Positions 9,451 through 20,518 of a DNA stretch of 64,000 nt are shown here, one piece after another. Position numbers and translations under genes: made by a program. The notes under the pieces are model-generated. The model did no database searches. It was not told the origin of the DNA and saw only the letters and a list, made by a program, of their open reading frames with translations. The stretch is taken from assembly GCF_000327385.1 (NCBI RefSeq), contig NW_008707425.1, positions 2,627,025 through 2,691,024 on the forward strand. Reading direction: 5' to 3'. Source of the stretch: Lottia gigantea. Its lineage: Eukaryota; Mollusca; Gastropoda; Lottiidae. Every line of letters begins with the position of its first letter. Position 1 is the stretch's first letter.

Positions 9451-11089
9451 AAGGACATTGGTATGTAACAAACTATCCCATATTATTGTTTTTTTTTTAT
9501 CAAAATCTCTTTTTGTATGATTTTTTTCATTTTTTTATTTTAGTCTCATTTTTTGTGCACAGACAGTTTACTGAAGTAAACCAAATGGAACGTTTTTTTT
9601 TTACTTTACATCCGACTTTAACTTCCGGTTGAATAACTTCCGGTGTAATTCAAAAATGGCAATGAAATTACGCTGATCGGGAGCCATCGTTATTCTACAG
9701 CCTGATTTTCCTGAAAAGCGTCGATTTGTATCCAGACCTTATTCATCCATAATGTGCTTGCAATGTATCAAAAGTCATTATATAATCTCTTTAAATACCA
9801 CTTTAAACAAGAAAACACAATTGGCATTAGTATTTGACTATAGCCGGCATTTTTTTCTTTAATAATCGCGGACAAAGAAGCAAATTATATCCTTGATTTA
9901 AATTATAGACATAATATAAAAATATAGTAGAACCATGGACGGTACCCATGCAGTACATGTACGACCTGCTACATCGGTGAAACGTTACATTCATAGTCAC
10001 AGTGGGATTTCTTACTGAAAATAAAAGTATGTAAACAGCCGGTAGGAAAAAACCGATAAAATATTTAACGTTCGGTAGTGAAAAGACGCATGAATTTGAT
10101 ACCATTCGTTACTAAAAGTATTTTGTAAAGTTTAAGTTAATTATGGAATAAGATCTACCTTACAACAACTTGACATTATGTACTTGTGTACAAATTAGAT
10201 AAATGTCCATCAGGCTGGTATTTTTACTGCAAGTACGTCGCCATCTTTATAAAAATTTGTCTAAGACGTCATTGGTTGAGCCAATGAAATTCATTTTATT
10301 TTTTTCTGAAATTTTCAATGAGAATAATTTTTATATAAGATGGCGACCTTCTTCTCAATAGCTCCAGAAATGGCTTGATTAGGGTTTTAATTATAAATCA
10401 ATAAAATTTCGAGGTAGAAAACCCAATATTTTCACATCGAATACAGCAACGATTATCGTTGTATGAATTATTGATGTAGAGACTTGTACTATAGGCCTAT
10501 TTCATCTTTTTCCAGATAAAAAGTGTCTAATTGGAGTATACAAGAAAAGGCCGTTCTCTTGGTGTGTTATGGGAGGCACCACTCTGTCTACCAAACACAG
10601 GCCTCGTATCATCCTTAAAGTAAAATTCGTTTTGAGAACGTCTATACTGTTCTCCGGTAACAGCAAATATAAATGGAGATTTGATTATTAGGCGCTGATA
10701 ATTGTGGGACTATTTCACCTTGGTAAAAATTAAAGTTTTTAATTTAAAATTACAAGAATTATCACCTAATTTTCACCTAAGTGAATCTACGTCATCTCGA
10801 TTATTTTCCGAACATAAGGTTTAGAGAATCGGTATCTCTTCCGGAACATCCCTTCATCCATTCTAAACGGATCAACCTTTTCAACAGCATGAATTTGACC
10901 GACAGGCCCCCGGAAGCTACACATTCCTTTAGTCTTGCCGCCATTTTATAAGTGCTGTGAAACACTTAAGGTACCTTAGATAGTTACCTTAAATGTTTAA
11001 ACTAAAAAGTTTTTATAGAAACATTTGCTTATTGAAATGCTGAATCAGTTATCTTTTAGGACACTTAAGTAGTTAAAACACTAAGCGTT
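9451..11089. other. Intergenic; T-rich stretch and one foldback
   Basis: 9485-9605 is rich in T homopolymers. 9600-9660 has repeated 'acttccggt'. The foldback at 10227-10355 is listed separately. The 92-codon minus-strand open frame at 9827-10105 is hydrophobic and without a domain, and I do not call it. Confidence 0.4.
10227..10355. repeat. Short foldback with GATGGCGAC-containing arms
   Basis: The left arm 'gtcgccatctttataaaaat' and the right arm 'atttttatataagatggcgac' are inverted copies about 80 bp apart. Between them lies a second inverted pair, CATTGG...CCAATG (10270-10286). This may be a MITE-like foldback. The arms also resemble YY1 sites and the inner pair CCAAT boxes. Confidence 0.6.
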
Positions 11090-11117
11090 GGAAACTAAGT
11101 GGATAATTGAATCCAGC

Positions 11118-11143
11118 AAACACTAAGAACTAGAAGTGCGGGC
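11118..11143 (+). repeat. Target-site duplication, left copy (26 bp)
   Basis: The 26 bp beginning 'aaacactaagaactagaagt' and ending 'gcgggc' are repeated perfectly at 11421-11446. A perfect 26 bp direct repeat flanking a 5'-truncated LINE end is a typical LINE target-site duplication. Confidence 0.88.
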
Positions 11144-11420
11144 GGACTTGAAGAGACTGAAACTTGTGTTGCACCCTCAACTCCAGTTTTGTCAAGTGAT
11201 TCACTTGTGAATCTATCTTCTAATAGCGCTGCCAATTATTGTAGCCTTTTTTTATAATTTTGTTTTGTTTTGTTTACAATATTGTATGATTTAAACAATA
11301 TTTATTTTTCATCTATAATATTAATTACAATAAGAAAAATAACCGGATTCAGAAACATGAACACGCATATGACAATCCGTCTTCATATAACATAAATATA
11401 AATGTATAGATATAAAATGA
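11144..11420 (-). mobile_element. 5'-truncated LINE 3' end (277 bp)
   Basis: This block is homologous to 13308-13575, the 3' UTR of the LINE at 13308-15720, and lies in the same orientation. It contains no coding part and is flanked by perfect 26 bp direct repeats. The intact duplication argues for recent insertion. Confidence 0.8.
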
Positions 11421-11446
11421 AAACACTAAGAACTAGAAGTGCGGGC
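11421..11446 (+). repeat. Target-site duplication, right copy (26 bp)
   Basis: Perfect repeat of 11118-11143; see that entry. Confidence 0.88.
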
Positions 11447-11640
11447 CCTGGACATCAAATGCAAAACGTCCCTTCATATAAGAAACTCGCAATTTTTCGA
11501 TCACTTCACTAAGAAATGATATCCGATCCAGAATCATCTAACATTTGTCACATCGAATAAAATTTACTTAATTTCGTGTAAGAAATTCTACAATATGTAG
11601 AAAAACGATGACGCCTTTCAGTTCAGAATTAATCATAAGA

Positions 11641-12729
11641 ATCGAAGCTAAGATCATAATGTTTGACCTCATATTTATAGAGATAAACACTTTGAAATAC
11701 CGGCGTTTTTAAAATATCATGTCAAAGAAATTTTTGTAATTTCCTCTTTGTAATTGAACCCATGCTCAATGTAGCCAACAATTTAAAAGAAATGTATTCT
11801 GGATTTTGCAATTTGGAACATTCATACAAAAGATGGATGGCATCCCCAACCTAATGATTGTATATTATGATTGCTGAATGAACGGACCGAAGGATGGACA
11901 GACTGACAGGGACGACTGCAATATACATATGACAACTTTACCAGAACTATTAATAAACATTATATAAAAATCAGACTTGTTGACAACACAACTTGATGGT
12001 TAAATTATTACGTCATACTGACTATCACACAAAAACATGTTTCTTTTACAATATCTAGGATCAGATCTTTTTATTTTTATTTTTTTGAGGAGGGTGTGAA
12101 AAAACAAACCTGTTCATTGATTAATCATGATGTAGACAAACGTGTGTTTTTGTAAATACAATCTATTTTCCAATATTCCGACTATCATAGTGGACGTTGA
12201 CAGAACGTCAAATATAATCTAGTCTTCTTTGAGCAAGTTGGAGGAAGAATCCACAAAAGCAACTTTAATAGGATGATTGCGGCAATTTCAAAATATTGTC
12301 TGAGATTTTAATTATGAACAGAGGCTTTGGTTGTTCCATTATTGTTTTACTGATTTTCGCGAAAGTTTGTTTACAAACAAACAGAGAAAAAATGAATAAA
12401 AAAAACGGTTAACTTTCCATACCTGATATTAGAAATTTAAAACTGTCCATTTTCAAAGATTGTATTGCAGTAAAGGTTTACTTCTTTATAACATACGAAC
12501 AATACTTTTTCGACTATTTGTATCTTATCTTTTAAAGAAATACGTGGTGTGTTAATTTACACTATTTTGAACACTTGTGGTGAATCGTGGTGCTTGGCTC
12601 ATAAAACAATACTTACTTAGTTTAAAGCTGTGAAGTTGACCAAAGCTCACACAATATTGACAAATTAGGTTAACGATAAATATGACACGATATGGTTAGA
12701 GTTGTAAATAAAATGGTAGAAGTGGTTTA
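11641..12729. other. Intergenic, no gene seen
   Basis: A+T-rich DNA with homopolymer runs. No open frame above about 60 codons and no terminal repeats noticed. Confidence 0.45.
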
Positions 12730-12825
12730 AAGTGAACAAGCCGAAAACAAACTTATGTTGATGGTGTACAAATGTTTAAATGATTTGGCTCCAAAATATC
12801 TATCTGATCACTAACTCGTGATATT
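12730..12825 (+). pseudogene. LINE scrap: C-terminal end of an RT ORF
   Basis: The plus strand encodes YKCLNDLAPKYLSD, the '(V)YKCLNGLAPEYL' motif found after the RT in many CR1/Jockey-like LINEs. It is only about 30 codons long and lies in opposite orientation to the adjacent endonuclease scrap. Confidence 0.65.
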
Positions 12826-12877
12826 AAAGGAATTGTAAAGAGGTTTTCTCAATTTTTTTTTATGTGTATCGTAGACA

Positions 12878-13138
12878 TTAAATTGTATAATTTAAATTTT
12901 CAATAAGACGTGTCTGTGGTTCATGCAATTCCACGAAAACCAAGTGTTTGATGACATCACAAATCGCGAAAGTTCTATAGCAGTCGGAAAGAGTGTTGGT
13001 TTTGGACCACATTCGTTTAAAGTCGCCCATAACAATCAAAACAAATTCTGTTTTAAATGCCTTTGCCCAGACATTGAGATAAATGATTGCTCTCAGATTC
13101 AATTCAGGAAAAAACTTCAAGGTGGCGTCGAGCAGCAA
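12878..13138 (-). pseudogene. LINE scrap: APE endonuclease part
   Basis: The minus-strand frame contains LIVMGDFKRMWSKTNTLSDCYRTF followed by ICDVIKH, matching the 'GDFN.DW...LSDCYRTFGI.DVIK' block of LINE apurinic-type endonucleases. It is a decayed fragment. The plus-strand open frame over the same bases is a shadow. Confidence 0.62.
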
Positions 13139-13307
13139 ATCGCAGTTAACTGAGAGCTCTAATATTCTTTTGTGTTAAAATGGTGGTACTTGCTTTTTAC
13201 AACAGCCGATGTATCTTTAAAATGTGAGATAGTAGAATCGTTATAAACAAGAAAACGGGTAAAACTGAACTCATCCGCACTCAAAAAGAATGTAAATACT
13301 TGTAGAG

Positions 13308-15720
13308 ACTGAAACTTGTTTTGCACCAGCAAATGACACCCTTAACTCCAGTTTTGTTATATGATTCACTTGTGAATCTGTCTTCTAATAGCGATGCCAA
13401 TTATTGTAGCCTTTTTATAATTACTGTTTACAATAATGTATGATTTAAACAAAATTTATTATTCTATCTATAATATCAATTACAATGAGAAACATAACCG
13501 GATTCAGAAACAAGAACAGGCATGTGACAATCCGTCTTCATATAACATCAATATAAATGTACAGATATAAAATGAATTGAAATTAAATAACAAATAAAAT
13601 AAACACTTAAAGTATATACAATATGCAATTGAGTAAAAGTAATAGAAGGAGAATGTTTGAGACCAAGAATGTACTGAAAGTAAATCATAGATTCATCACT
13701 CCAAGTAAGTATTGAAAGTAAGTCATATTCCAAGCAAATGTTGAGGGCACAAAGTAGTATTATCGTTCTAGTAAGTATAAACTGCTATTCATATTATCAT
13801 CAGACAAAGTAAGTACATAAATGGATTATAATATCCTCAGATCAAGGTATTGTTGAAGTCGTATTATCACCAGGTCAATATCGAAAATTAATCGTAGTAT
13901 ATCAACGGAGAATGTATTGAGGATATATCATAATCCGACCATGTAGGTATTGAAGGTGAATACGAAATCAAATCAAGTAGGTGTTTAAGGTAAATCATAG
14001 CATCATCAAACCAAATAGGTGTTTAAGGTAAATCATAGTCTCATCAAGCCAAGTAAGTATTGAGGTAAATCATATCAAACCATGTAAGTATTGTCAAGCA
14101 AAGTAAATATTGAAGGTAAATCATAGTATCATCAAACCAAGTAAGTATTGAAGGTAAATCATAGTATCATCATATCATCAACCAAGCAAAAATAGGAGTA
14201 TCAAAAAGTTAGTGGGTGATATTTTGCGAGAAAATGTCATACTGATAGTTTTTGATTTTGCTGGACAGAAGACAACTTTCCATAATTTGACCCAGTTCTC
14301 TATCACTTTCAGGTGTTCATGCATGTTCTCTTGGCAAGCAACCGGGTCGTGTTTTTACATGTACATTGATATATTATCAGAAAATAGGCGAACTGAGGAT
14401 TTAGTACCTTTAATGGTGTCATTTTTGTATTAATGAATAAGAGTGAAACCTAAATCTGATTCTTAGAGGACGCTTTTTGAAATTTCCTTGCTTCAGAATG
14501 CAAGACCATCTATAACGACAGACTGGTTTCTATGATATAAGTAGCTCCGAAGGAGGTCTAGAGTATCTCCTTTGATTCCAGTTGTCTCAAGTTTCCACTA
14601 AAGTTATAGGCCCGTAGTTTGAGCAACTGTGTGGATCACCCGTTTTGTGTACTGGGGGAACATTTGCTCGTTACCAGATAGTGGTAAAGCAGGAATTTGA
14701 ATGAAGGAAGTTATCTAAGAGAGTGGAATACTCTATCGGGTGCTGCAATTTATCAGAATTTTGTTATTGATGCTGTCGTACCAAGAAGCTTTGTTTGATT
14801 CCAATGATGCCAGGATACACTTGAAGTTACATGGATTGAATTTGGGTTGATCTATCTCTATATCTTTAGTAATAATAAAGGTGGTATTTTACCTTTCTTT
14901 CAAGATTGCCCAAAAGTGACTGAACTGTAAAAGTCTCCACCAGTTACTCTGTTGGAATGTGCCATTGCAAATCTGTGCATCCTATTTTACGTCATAATCT
15001 AACTTGACCCTACGTATCTCTGCGGTAACAATATTTCGGGACTGACCAAACTTATGCCAAGATTGTTGTGTTTTTGTAATTTTTGCTCGACTTTTTAACC
15101 TATTTTGTTTGCAAATGATACGCCGTAGGACTTCCTTATTAGGTACAAAGAAATTAAGAGCATTAATGGGGTTGTTCAAGTTCGTGATGCAGAAGAAAGT
15201 GTTCAGTTCGTCAAAGTTTGTCCTGAAGTAGTTCGTTTCGTTTCATATGTCTTGTTAGACTTAGACGAGCGATAACAAGACAATGGTCACCGATTCCTGA
15301 TGGAAGAATTTCAGAGTCGTAGTCGAGATAAGGATATGTGATAAGGGCAACATCAACCAGTAATGAACATGTTTTAGTGATTATGTCGATAATTTGCGTG
15401 AGGTCGTGACGAGACTGGCTTAGAATATGATCTTCAACATGGATGGCGCCAAGGCCATTACGGTTTAAAATGATAGGTGGGAGGTATAAATCGATTTTCA
15501 GTTTTCCGGGGGATTAATGTCACAAAGCCACGTTTCATAGAAGGTAAGGACATCACAATCTGGTAATTTAGCTTGTAGAGCAACCAGGTTGTTTCATAAA
15601 CTACTGATATTTAAATGAAGAAGACTAATGAAATTATCATTTGGCCCAGGATTTGTGTGAGTATCTCCACAATAGAGCAATAATGTGTCCGTCATATAGT
15701 ACATACCAATATATCAAAAC
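13308..15720 (-). mobile_element. Degenerate APE-type LINE (CR1-like)
   Basis: Read right to left: endonuclease remains near 15500-15640 (NLVALQAKLPDCDVLTFYETWL), the linker near 14930-15180 (RAKITKTQQSWHKFGQSRN), RT remains near 14240-14900 (DLLRSYLYHRNQSVVIDG; later DNISMYM and CPAKSKTISMTFS), a minisatellite-bearing 3' UTR (13672-14185) and a 3' end near 13308 shared with 11144-11420. Many stops and frame changes make it long dead as a gene. Clade placement rests on motif style only. Confidence 0.72.
13672..14185 (+). repeat. Minisatellite, about 38 bp unit
   Basis: Irregular tandem copies of 'aagtaagtattgaa' followed by 'ggtaaatcatagtatcatcaa'. The last four or five units (13970-14185) are nearly identical, and the earlier ones are diverged. 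It lies inside the 3' part of the LINE. Confidence 0.8.
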
Positions 15721-15954
15721 CAAACCATTAGACCGAGCATAGGCTATTGTATATCACGCCGAAGACCAATGATGACGGTGATTAAATTACAAGTAGAATG
15801 AGAACAGTTAAGAAAGATCATTGTATGGCTTTGGGATAATGATGTGGAAGTGTGGAATTGACAAAGAATGTAAAGTGTTACACATAAAGATAGTGGACCA
15901 CAGCCATATACGCCCACCACGGCATGCGGATGGTAAAAACGAAACATCCATTTT

Positions 15955-16180
15955 AAGTTTCATCAAAATCGGTTGAAAACTAAGAGAGTAATAGCATATT
16001 CCACATTTTGGGGCAAGGGCAATAACTCTGCTTCTAACGGTCGAAAATAGCTAAAATTCGAACTTGATCTTCGTTTGATGAATATGTATACACATACCGA
16101 ATTTCATTTGATTCCATCAAAAAATCTAGTTTTTAGAGCGAGTTTACCAGCAAATGTTGACGGACGGACGGAAGGGGGGC
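15955..16180 (-). repeat. Dispersed molluscan-type repeat
   Basis: Contains 'tttcatcaaaatcggttgaaa', 'ttttggggcaagggcaataactctgc', 'aattcgaacttgatcttcg' and 'gacggacggacgg', in the order known from a repeat very common in bivalve and gastropod genomes. It is non-coding here. Identification is from memory of that sequence style. Confidence 0.6.
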
Positions 16181-16799
16181 CGAAAATATACGTCCACATA
16201 GAGAGATGTGAGTGTATAAAAATGTGTAAAAAAAAATGATAAAAATAAGGCTAAGTGTCTGTATAAGAAAATTAAGATAATTGAAGAGATTAGTAAGACA
16301 AAAGAACAAATGTACAGGAAACAAATGAGAAATATATACATATGGGATATAATGAGATTGACTGGTAGCAGTGTCATATCTTATGTCACATTAACGTCAG
16401 ATAGTAAAGTAAAAGCTTGCAAATAAAATTCTAATAAACTTCTTTGTGAGGCAGGAAAAATTAGTCTAAGGTGCCAGATTTACAAATGAATCCTTAGATT
16501 TGAGTCTTTAAATCTCAAATGAACGATACGTAATGGACCCAGATATTGTTTCTACATAATTTCCGACTGAACTTTCCCCTACGGTACAAACTAAATTATT
16601 TACCAACATCAGACCTGAAAATTATTGTAGTGTGTGAAGGTTTACCACTCGAAGCATGGTTGTTATTCGGGGGATTCCACTCTTTAACAAAGCCGGACTA
16701 GATGTTATCAAACCAAAACATGTTATGTCACCATAACGGTAGGTATATACGTAAACTTAAGGCTTAACTTTTGTCACGTAGTAGGTTCTAGATTTGTTG
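16181..16799. other. Intergenic, no gene seen
   Basis: A+T-rich. Two overlapping hydrophobic minus-strand frames (16133-16377) are antisense to low-complexity DNA and lack domains. Confidence 0.4.
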
Positions 16800-16949
16800 T
16801 GTTTCCAGACATTAAACAAACCTTTACACATAACAGTTTATACACATATAAGTTTTTCAAAAGTCCATATCTCCCACTGAAACACTAAGTCTGTAGATTA
16901 AAGTACCAACAAATGTAACTTAAAAAAACGTAACAAAGTTAGACACAAC

Positions 16950-17392
16950 GAAACACATCAAAATGTTACGTAACAGTCAAATAAGTGAACGTAGTTATCA
17001 CCACCCAGTGTTGAGCGTTTTAAAAGGTATTTCAACCACCGGAACACAGTCACGACCACAAATGCCTATTCGAGTACATATATATTCATTGTTAGACAGC
17101 GTTAACGTGATTCAGAACTATTACCAGTGTAATCACCATACCGGATCCTCGCAGCTAACCAACCAAGTTTTACATACGTAGGTCAGACCGCCGTTCGTCA
17201 CGTCTAAACAACACTGCCAATCATTCACAACTCAATCCTTTTATACACTTTCACGCACGTGCACTCATCTCCACGTGCATACTTAGCCTCATACCTCCAG
17301 ACTCTCGGGTAGCCTCTTATTTCCACGTCCTTAAAACAAAACTAAGATCCAAAAATTAAATGAATTTATTAAAAATACATTACATTTTGACA
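16950..17392 (-). mobile_element. Ty3/gypsy 3' LTR (fossil), approximate
   Basis: On the minus strand a purine tract (AAGGGGGATAA, just right of 17392) is followed by TGTCAAAATGTAATG, the expected polypurine tract-LTR boundary. Within it, 'ggtcagaccgccgttcgtcac' is shared with 23985-24010. The far end is not resolved. Confidence 0.55.
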
Positions 17393-17404
17393 TTATCCCC
17401 CTTC

Positions 17405-17658
17405 TCAAGAGGAAATTTCTAAATTTCCTTTATCTGACACAGACCTACTCAGATAATCGGCTCCAATATTATCACGCCCTTTAATTGCTCTTATGCGGAA
17501 TCTAAAGGATTGAATGCTTAACGACCATCTCATTAATCTACTATTTGTTACTTTTTTACTATTTAAATAAGCTAATGGTTCATGGTCAGTCTCTAAAATA
17601 AATTCTACCCAATACAGATACTCCTGGAACTTATTTATACCCCAAACGAGAGCAAAAC
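17405..17658 (-). pseudogene. Ty3/gypsy RNase H part (fossil)
   Basis: Minus-strand frame with KFQEYLYWVEFILETDHEPL, RLMRWSLSIQSFRFR and AIKGRDNIGADYLSRS, the end of a Ty3/gypsy RNase H domain. It belongs to the element whose RT lies at 20519-21012; PLE copy B is inserted between them. The element is broken. Confidence 0.85.
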
Positions 17659-17661
17659 ACC

Positions 17662-18096
17662 TTAATAATTGGATCATCTAACCTGAATCGAATTACCAAA
17701 ACCAGTTCAGACACCGAAATACATTCTTACCCCGGTGCCCAAATCCATCGCATACAGTCAATCCTGGAATCATACGACCATGATCCCAAACCTACTACCA
17801 TTATTCTTCATGTAGGCCTCAACAACCGTGATCAGCTACCAAATACCTCCTTTAACCAAGCCCAGAAATTAATCGCCACAGCCAACAAAACCTTCCCAAA
17901 CTCCAAGATCCTCTTCACATGTATACCCATTTCAAATAAAATCTCGAAGAAAGCACAACAGAACCTCAGCACTCTCAACAACATGATGATGGAGTCCAGT
18001 ATCAACAGCGCAACAATGTTACCACCCTACGAAGAAGAATTCGAAACAGTTGATAATCTTCATTGGTCTCCAGAAACAGCTTCAAGCATCGAGTAA
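17662..18096 (+). CDS. PLE ORF1, SGNH-hydrolase-like domain (5'-truncated)
   Basis: The frame is open from the truncation point to TAA at 18094-18096 (144 residues). It shows the SGNH blocks in order: block I IIGSSNLNR (Ser in place of the nucleophile of GDS), block II SYPGAQ, block III ILHVGLNNRD (G-x-N-N), and block V VDNLHWSPETA (Asp-x-x-His). SGNH proteins are esterases or lipases; an esterase-like ORF1 is known from some CR1-type LINEs. A 32 bp deletion near the end puts this copy's ORF1 in the RT frame. Activity is not implied; the role in the element is inference. Confidence 0.72.
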   Translation, partial: LIIGSSNLNRITKTSSDTEIHSYPGAQIHRIQSILESYDHDPKPTTIILHVGLNNRDQLPNTSFNQAQKLIATANKTFPNSKILFTCIPISNKISKKAQQNLSTLNNMMMESSINSATMLPPYEEEFETVDNLHWSPETASSIE

Positions 18097-18099
18097 GTC

Positions 18100-18106
18100 T
18101 TTAAAC
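18100..18106 (+). promoter_or_regulatory. Candidate -1 frameshift heptamer TTTAAAC
   Basis: T TTA AAC, followed at once by TAA (18107-18109), just ahead of the RT frame. It is the same arrangement as in copy H (41885-41894), where the reading frames fit a -1 shift exactly. Confidence 0.5.
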
Positions 18107-18109
18107 TAA

Positions 18110-20115
18110 TTACCGGGGATAACAATACTGAGAGGCCACCGCTAGGCCAAACTGTAGTCAACTTGAGCCGCAAAATTCTCACACCCCTTCAGCATTCAAT
18201 CTTAGACCGTAGACTTAAGTTTATTCCCACACCAAAGATAGCTAACTTGAATTATCGCCGACCATCCATTGAACGATTTCAACGAAATCTTAGCTGCACA
18301 TATTTTTTTCGAAACCACCCCCCACGTGGTGCTAGAACAATGTTTATTCCTAAATCCACGTGGACACCCCCTCAGGCCGCCATCCATCCTGAAATATTGA
18401 AAGCATTTGCGAGTATGAATAGCCAAACAGTGAACCTTTCCATAACACACGAAAAGCCTAATCGTGGAGCGTTAAACTTACTTAAGAAAGACGATAGCAT
18501 TGTTATTAAAAAGAGTGACAAAGGTTCATGTTGTGTCATCCTGAATAGGGAAGATTATGTTTCAGAAGCAGAGAATCAACTGAATAATCCTAAACATTAT
18601 GCCATTTTACCGAAACCAATTTTCAAAGAAACTGCTAACATGATAAATAATATTCTTGCCGATTTAGTCAAAACTAGTTATCTCAAACAGAAACAATATG
18701 ACTATCTGTCTGCCAAACCTGATTGTCGCGAGAGACATTTGTACACTTTGCCTAAAATCCATAACAATCCAACCAAGGAGTGGTTTATCTCGAATAAAAT
18801 CCCTAAAGGCCGCCCGATTATATCTGACTGTGGTAGTGAGTCATATGCAGTGTCAGAATACATTGATCATTTCTTACTACCACTAGCATGCCAACATCGC
18901 GCCTACCTTAAAGACACAACCGATTTTGTCAATAAAATAAAAAATCTTCGAGTTCCCTCTAATGCTATTTTAATTTCTATCGACGTTTCTTCTATGTATA
19001 CCAATATCGATAACACTACTGGTTTAACGGCAGTTCGTAAAGCTTTTAATAGAAACCCAGATCCAAACAGACCCGACGATGCAATTCTACAGCTTTTAGA
19101 GATTTGTCTTAGTCGAAACGATTTCACATTTAATGGTAAAACATATTTACAAACTTCAGGGACAGCAATGGGCAAACGATTCGCCCCTTCGTACGCAAAC
19201 CTTTTCATGGCAGAGTGGGAACGTGAGGTGTTGCCCCTCTGTCCATTTGACCCACTTTTTTACGGACGCTTTTTGGATGACATTTTTATGATTTGGACTT
19301 ATTCTATCGAACAGTTATGGGAATTCTTTGAAATTCCCAACAACCACCATCCTTCTATCAAACTAACCGCAAACGTGAGTGACAAAAGCATAGACTTTCT
19401 CGATACCACAGTCTTTAAGGGAGATTCCATAGCAGAAACAAATAAACTGGATATTAAAGTGTATTTCAAAGAAACTGATACTCATCAACTCTTGCACAAG
19501 AGCTCCTTTCACCCAAAACATACCTTTTCTGGTATAATTAAGTCACAAGTTTTACGATTTCATCGAATTTGTACAAGATCTTCTGATTTCATCCAAGCCT
19601 GTACGATTGTTTTCTCAAAACTGAAAGAGCGTGGGTACTCTAAACGATTTCTACGAAACATAAAAAATTCCACCTTAGCACAGATAGCAGCTAAAAACAG
19701 ACTTTATGCCGAAGTACCTCCAGGTTTAAGAAGTGCTCCATGTTTGTCCAGTAGATGCAAAACATGTCCCTTTATATCAGAAACTCATTATTTTGTAAGC
19801 AACTCTACGAATAAAAGGTACCCGATCCAGGAACATCTAACATGTGAACATTCGAATGTAATATATTTAATTTCATGCAAGAAATGCCCCAAACAATATG
19901 TAGGAGAAACTAAGAATAATTTACGAACTCTCTTTAATGCTCATAGGTCAGACATCAAATTAAAGAAAGACAAGCCTGTTTCTAATCATTTCAACCTCGA
20001 CGACCATTCAATAGACGATCTCACCCTAATCCCAATTGAGCGTATAGAAATTGACTTGCCCGAAGATGAAACTACTTCCGTCAATCTAGGGAGGCCCATT
20101 GGATTGAGACATTGA
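18110..20115 (+). CDS. PLE reverse transcriptase with GIY-YIG endonuclease
   Basis: One open frame of about 665 codons. RT motifs in order: LPKIHNNPTKEW...GRPIISDCGS, motif A AILISIDVSSMYTNI, motif B SGTAMGKRFAPSYANLFM, motif C FYGRFLDDIFMIW (catalytic DD) and motif D SIDFLDTTV. A Cys-rich region CLSSRCKTCPF ... HLTCEHSNVIYLISCKKCP precedes the GIY-YIG domain (QYVGETKNN), as in Neptune-type PLEs. The conserved Arg of the nuclease is Leu here (LRTLFNAH against LRTRFNAH in other copies), so this copy's nuclease is probably dead. A 4 bp loss near 20075 shifts the tail; the rest continues in another frame to 20348. No ATG lies near the frame start (the first residues are NLSRKILTP), which supports translation by frameshift from ORF1. 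Confidence 0.92.
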
Positions 20116-20518
20116 ATACAGCGGGACCTATAGGACTAAATATTCATCATAATGTAGGCATAGCACCCTTTGTTGTCCCGTTTAATACAGCCAGCAAACG
20201 AGCAAGCAAGATAGTTCATGCCCACTATAAGAGCCTTCAAGAGAAATTCCCCCATGTCTATAAGCAGAAAATGATAGTTGCATATTCAAAAAATAAGAAC
20301 TTAAATGATAATATTGTTCATAGTAAACTAAAAACAATCAGTACATAACAGATACTATACTTCTCGCCCATCGGGCGAGTTATTTTTTCTAATTTCAGAT
20401 CAGAATAAGAACAGAAGAAAACCCAATATCAAGACCCTTAATCCTAATTTCTAAATAAAGTGTCTGCTCCACCCTAGGCCTGTACATTTGGGAGAATCAA
20501 ACCCTCCCTTCCCCGAAA

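Larger units (their letters stand above)
11090..11640 (+). mobile_element. Old diverged PLE fragment split by a LINE 3' end
   Basis: 11421-11640 aligns with the PLE region around the Cys-rich motif ('atgcaaaacgtcccttcatat', 'atatccgatccagaatcatctaac', 'acaatatgtag') with many changes. The stretch before 11144 ('actaagaactagaagtgcggg') matches the PLE sequence that should precede it ('ttaagaagtgctcc'). The PLE was therefore interrupted by the insertion at 11144-11420. Confidence 0.7.
17659..20518 (+). mobile_element. PLE copy B, 5'-truncated, inserted in a Ty3/gypsy element
   Basis: This copy starts inside ORF1 (SGNH domain) at 17659 and ends with CCCCGAAA at 20518. It lies between the RNase H and RT remains of a gypsy element and runs opposite to it. 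It holds the longest uninterrupted RT frame of the family in the window, a 3' UTR hairpin (about 20364-20380) and the AATAAA. Small deletions relative to copies G and H affect the end of ORF1, the region after NLSITHEKPN and the GIY-YIG tail. Confidence 0.93.

Noticed and set aside
9827-10105. 92-codon hydrophobic minus-strand frame
   Set aside because: No domain, A+T-driven hydrophobicity and no splice or promoter context.
12923-13153. 76-codon plus-strand frame
   Set aside because: Shadow of the LINE endonuclease scrap on the minus strand.
16133-16377. Two overlapping hydrophobic minus-strand frames
   Set aside because: Antisense to A/G-rich low-complexity DNA; no conserved motif.
18202-18450. 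Repeated minus-strand frame of about 82 codons antisense to the RT (also 29956-30204 and 41577-41792)
   Set aside because: It recurs only because the PLE recurs; it is antisense to the coding strand and without homologs I know.
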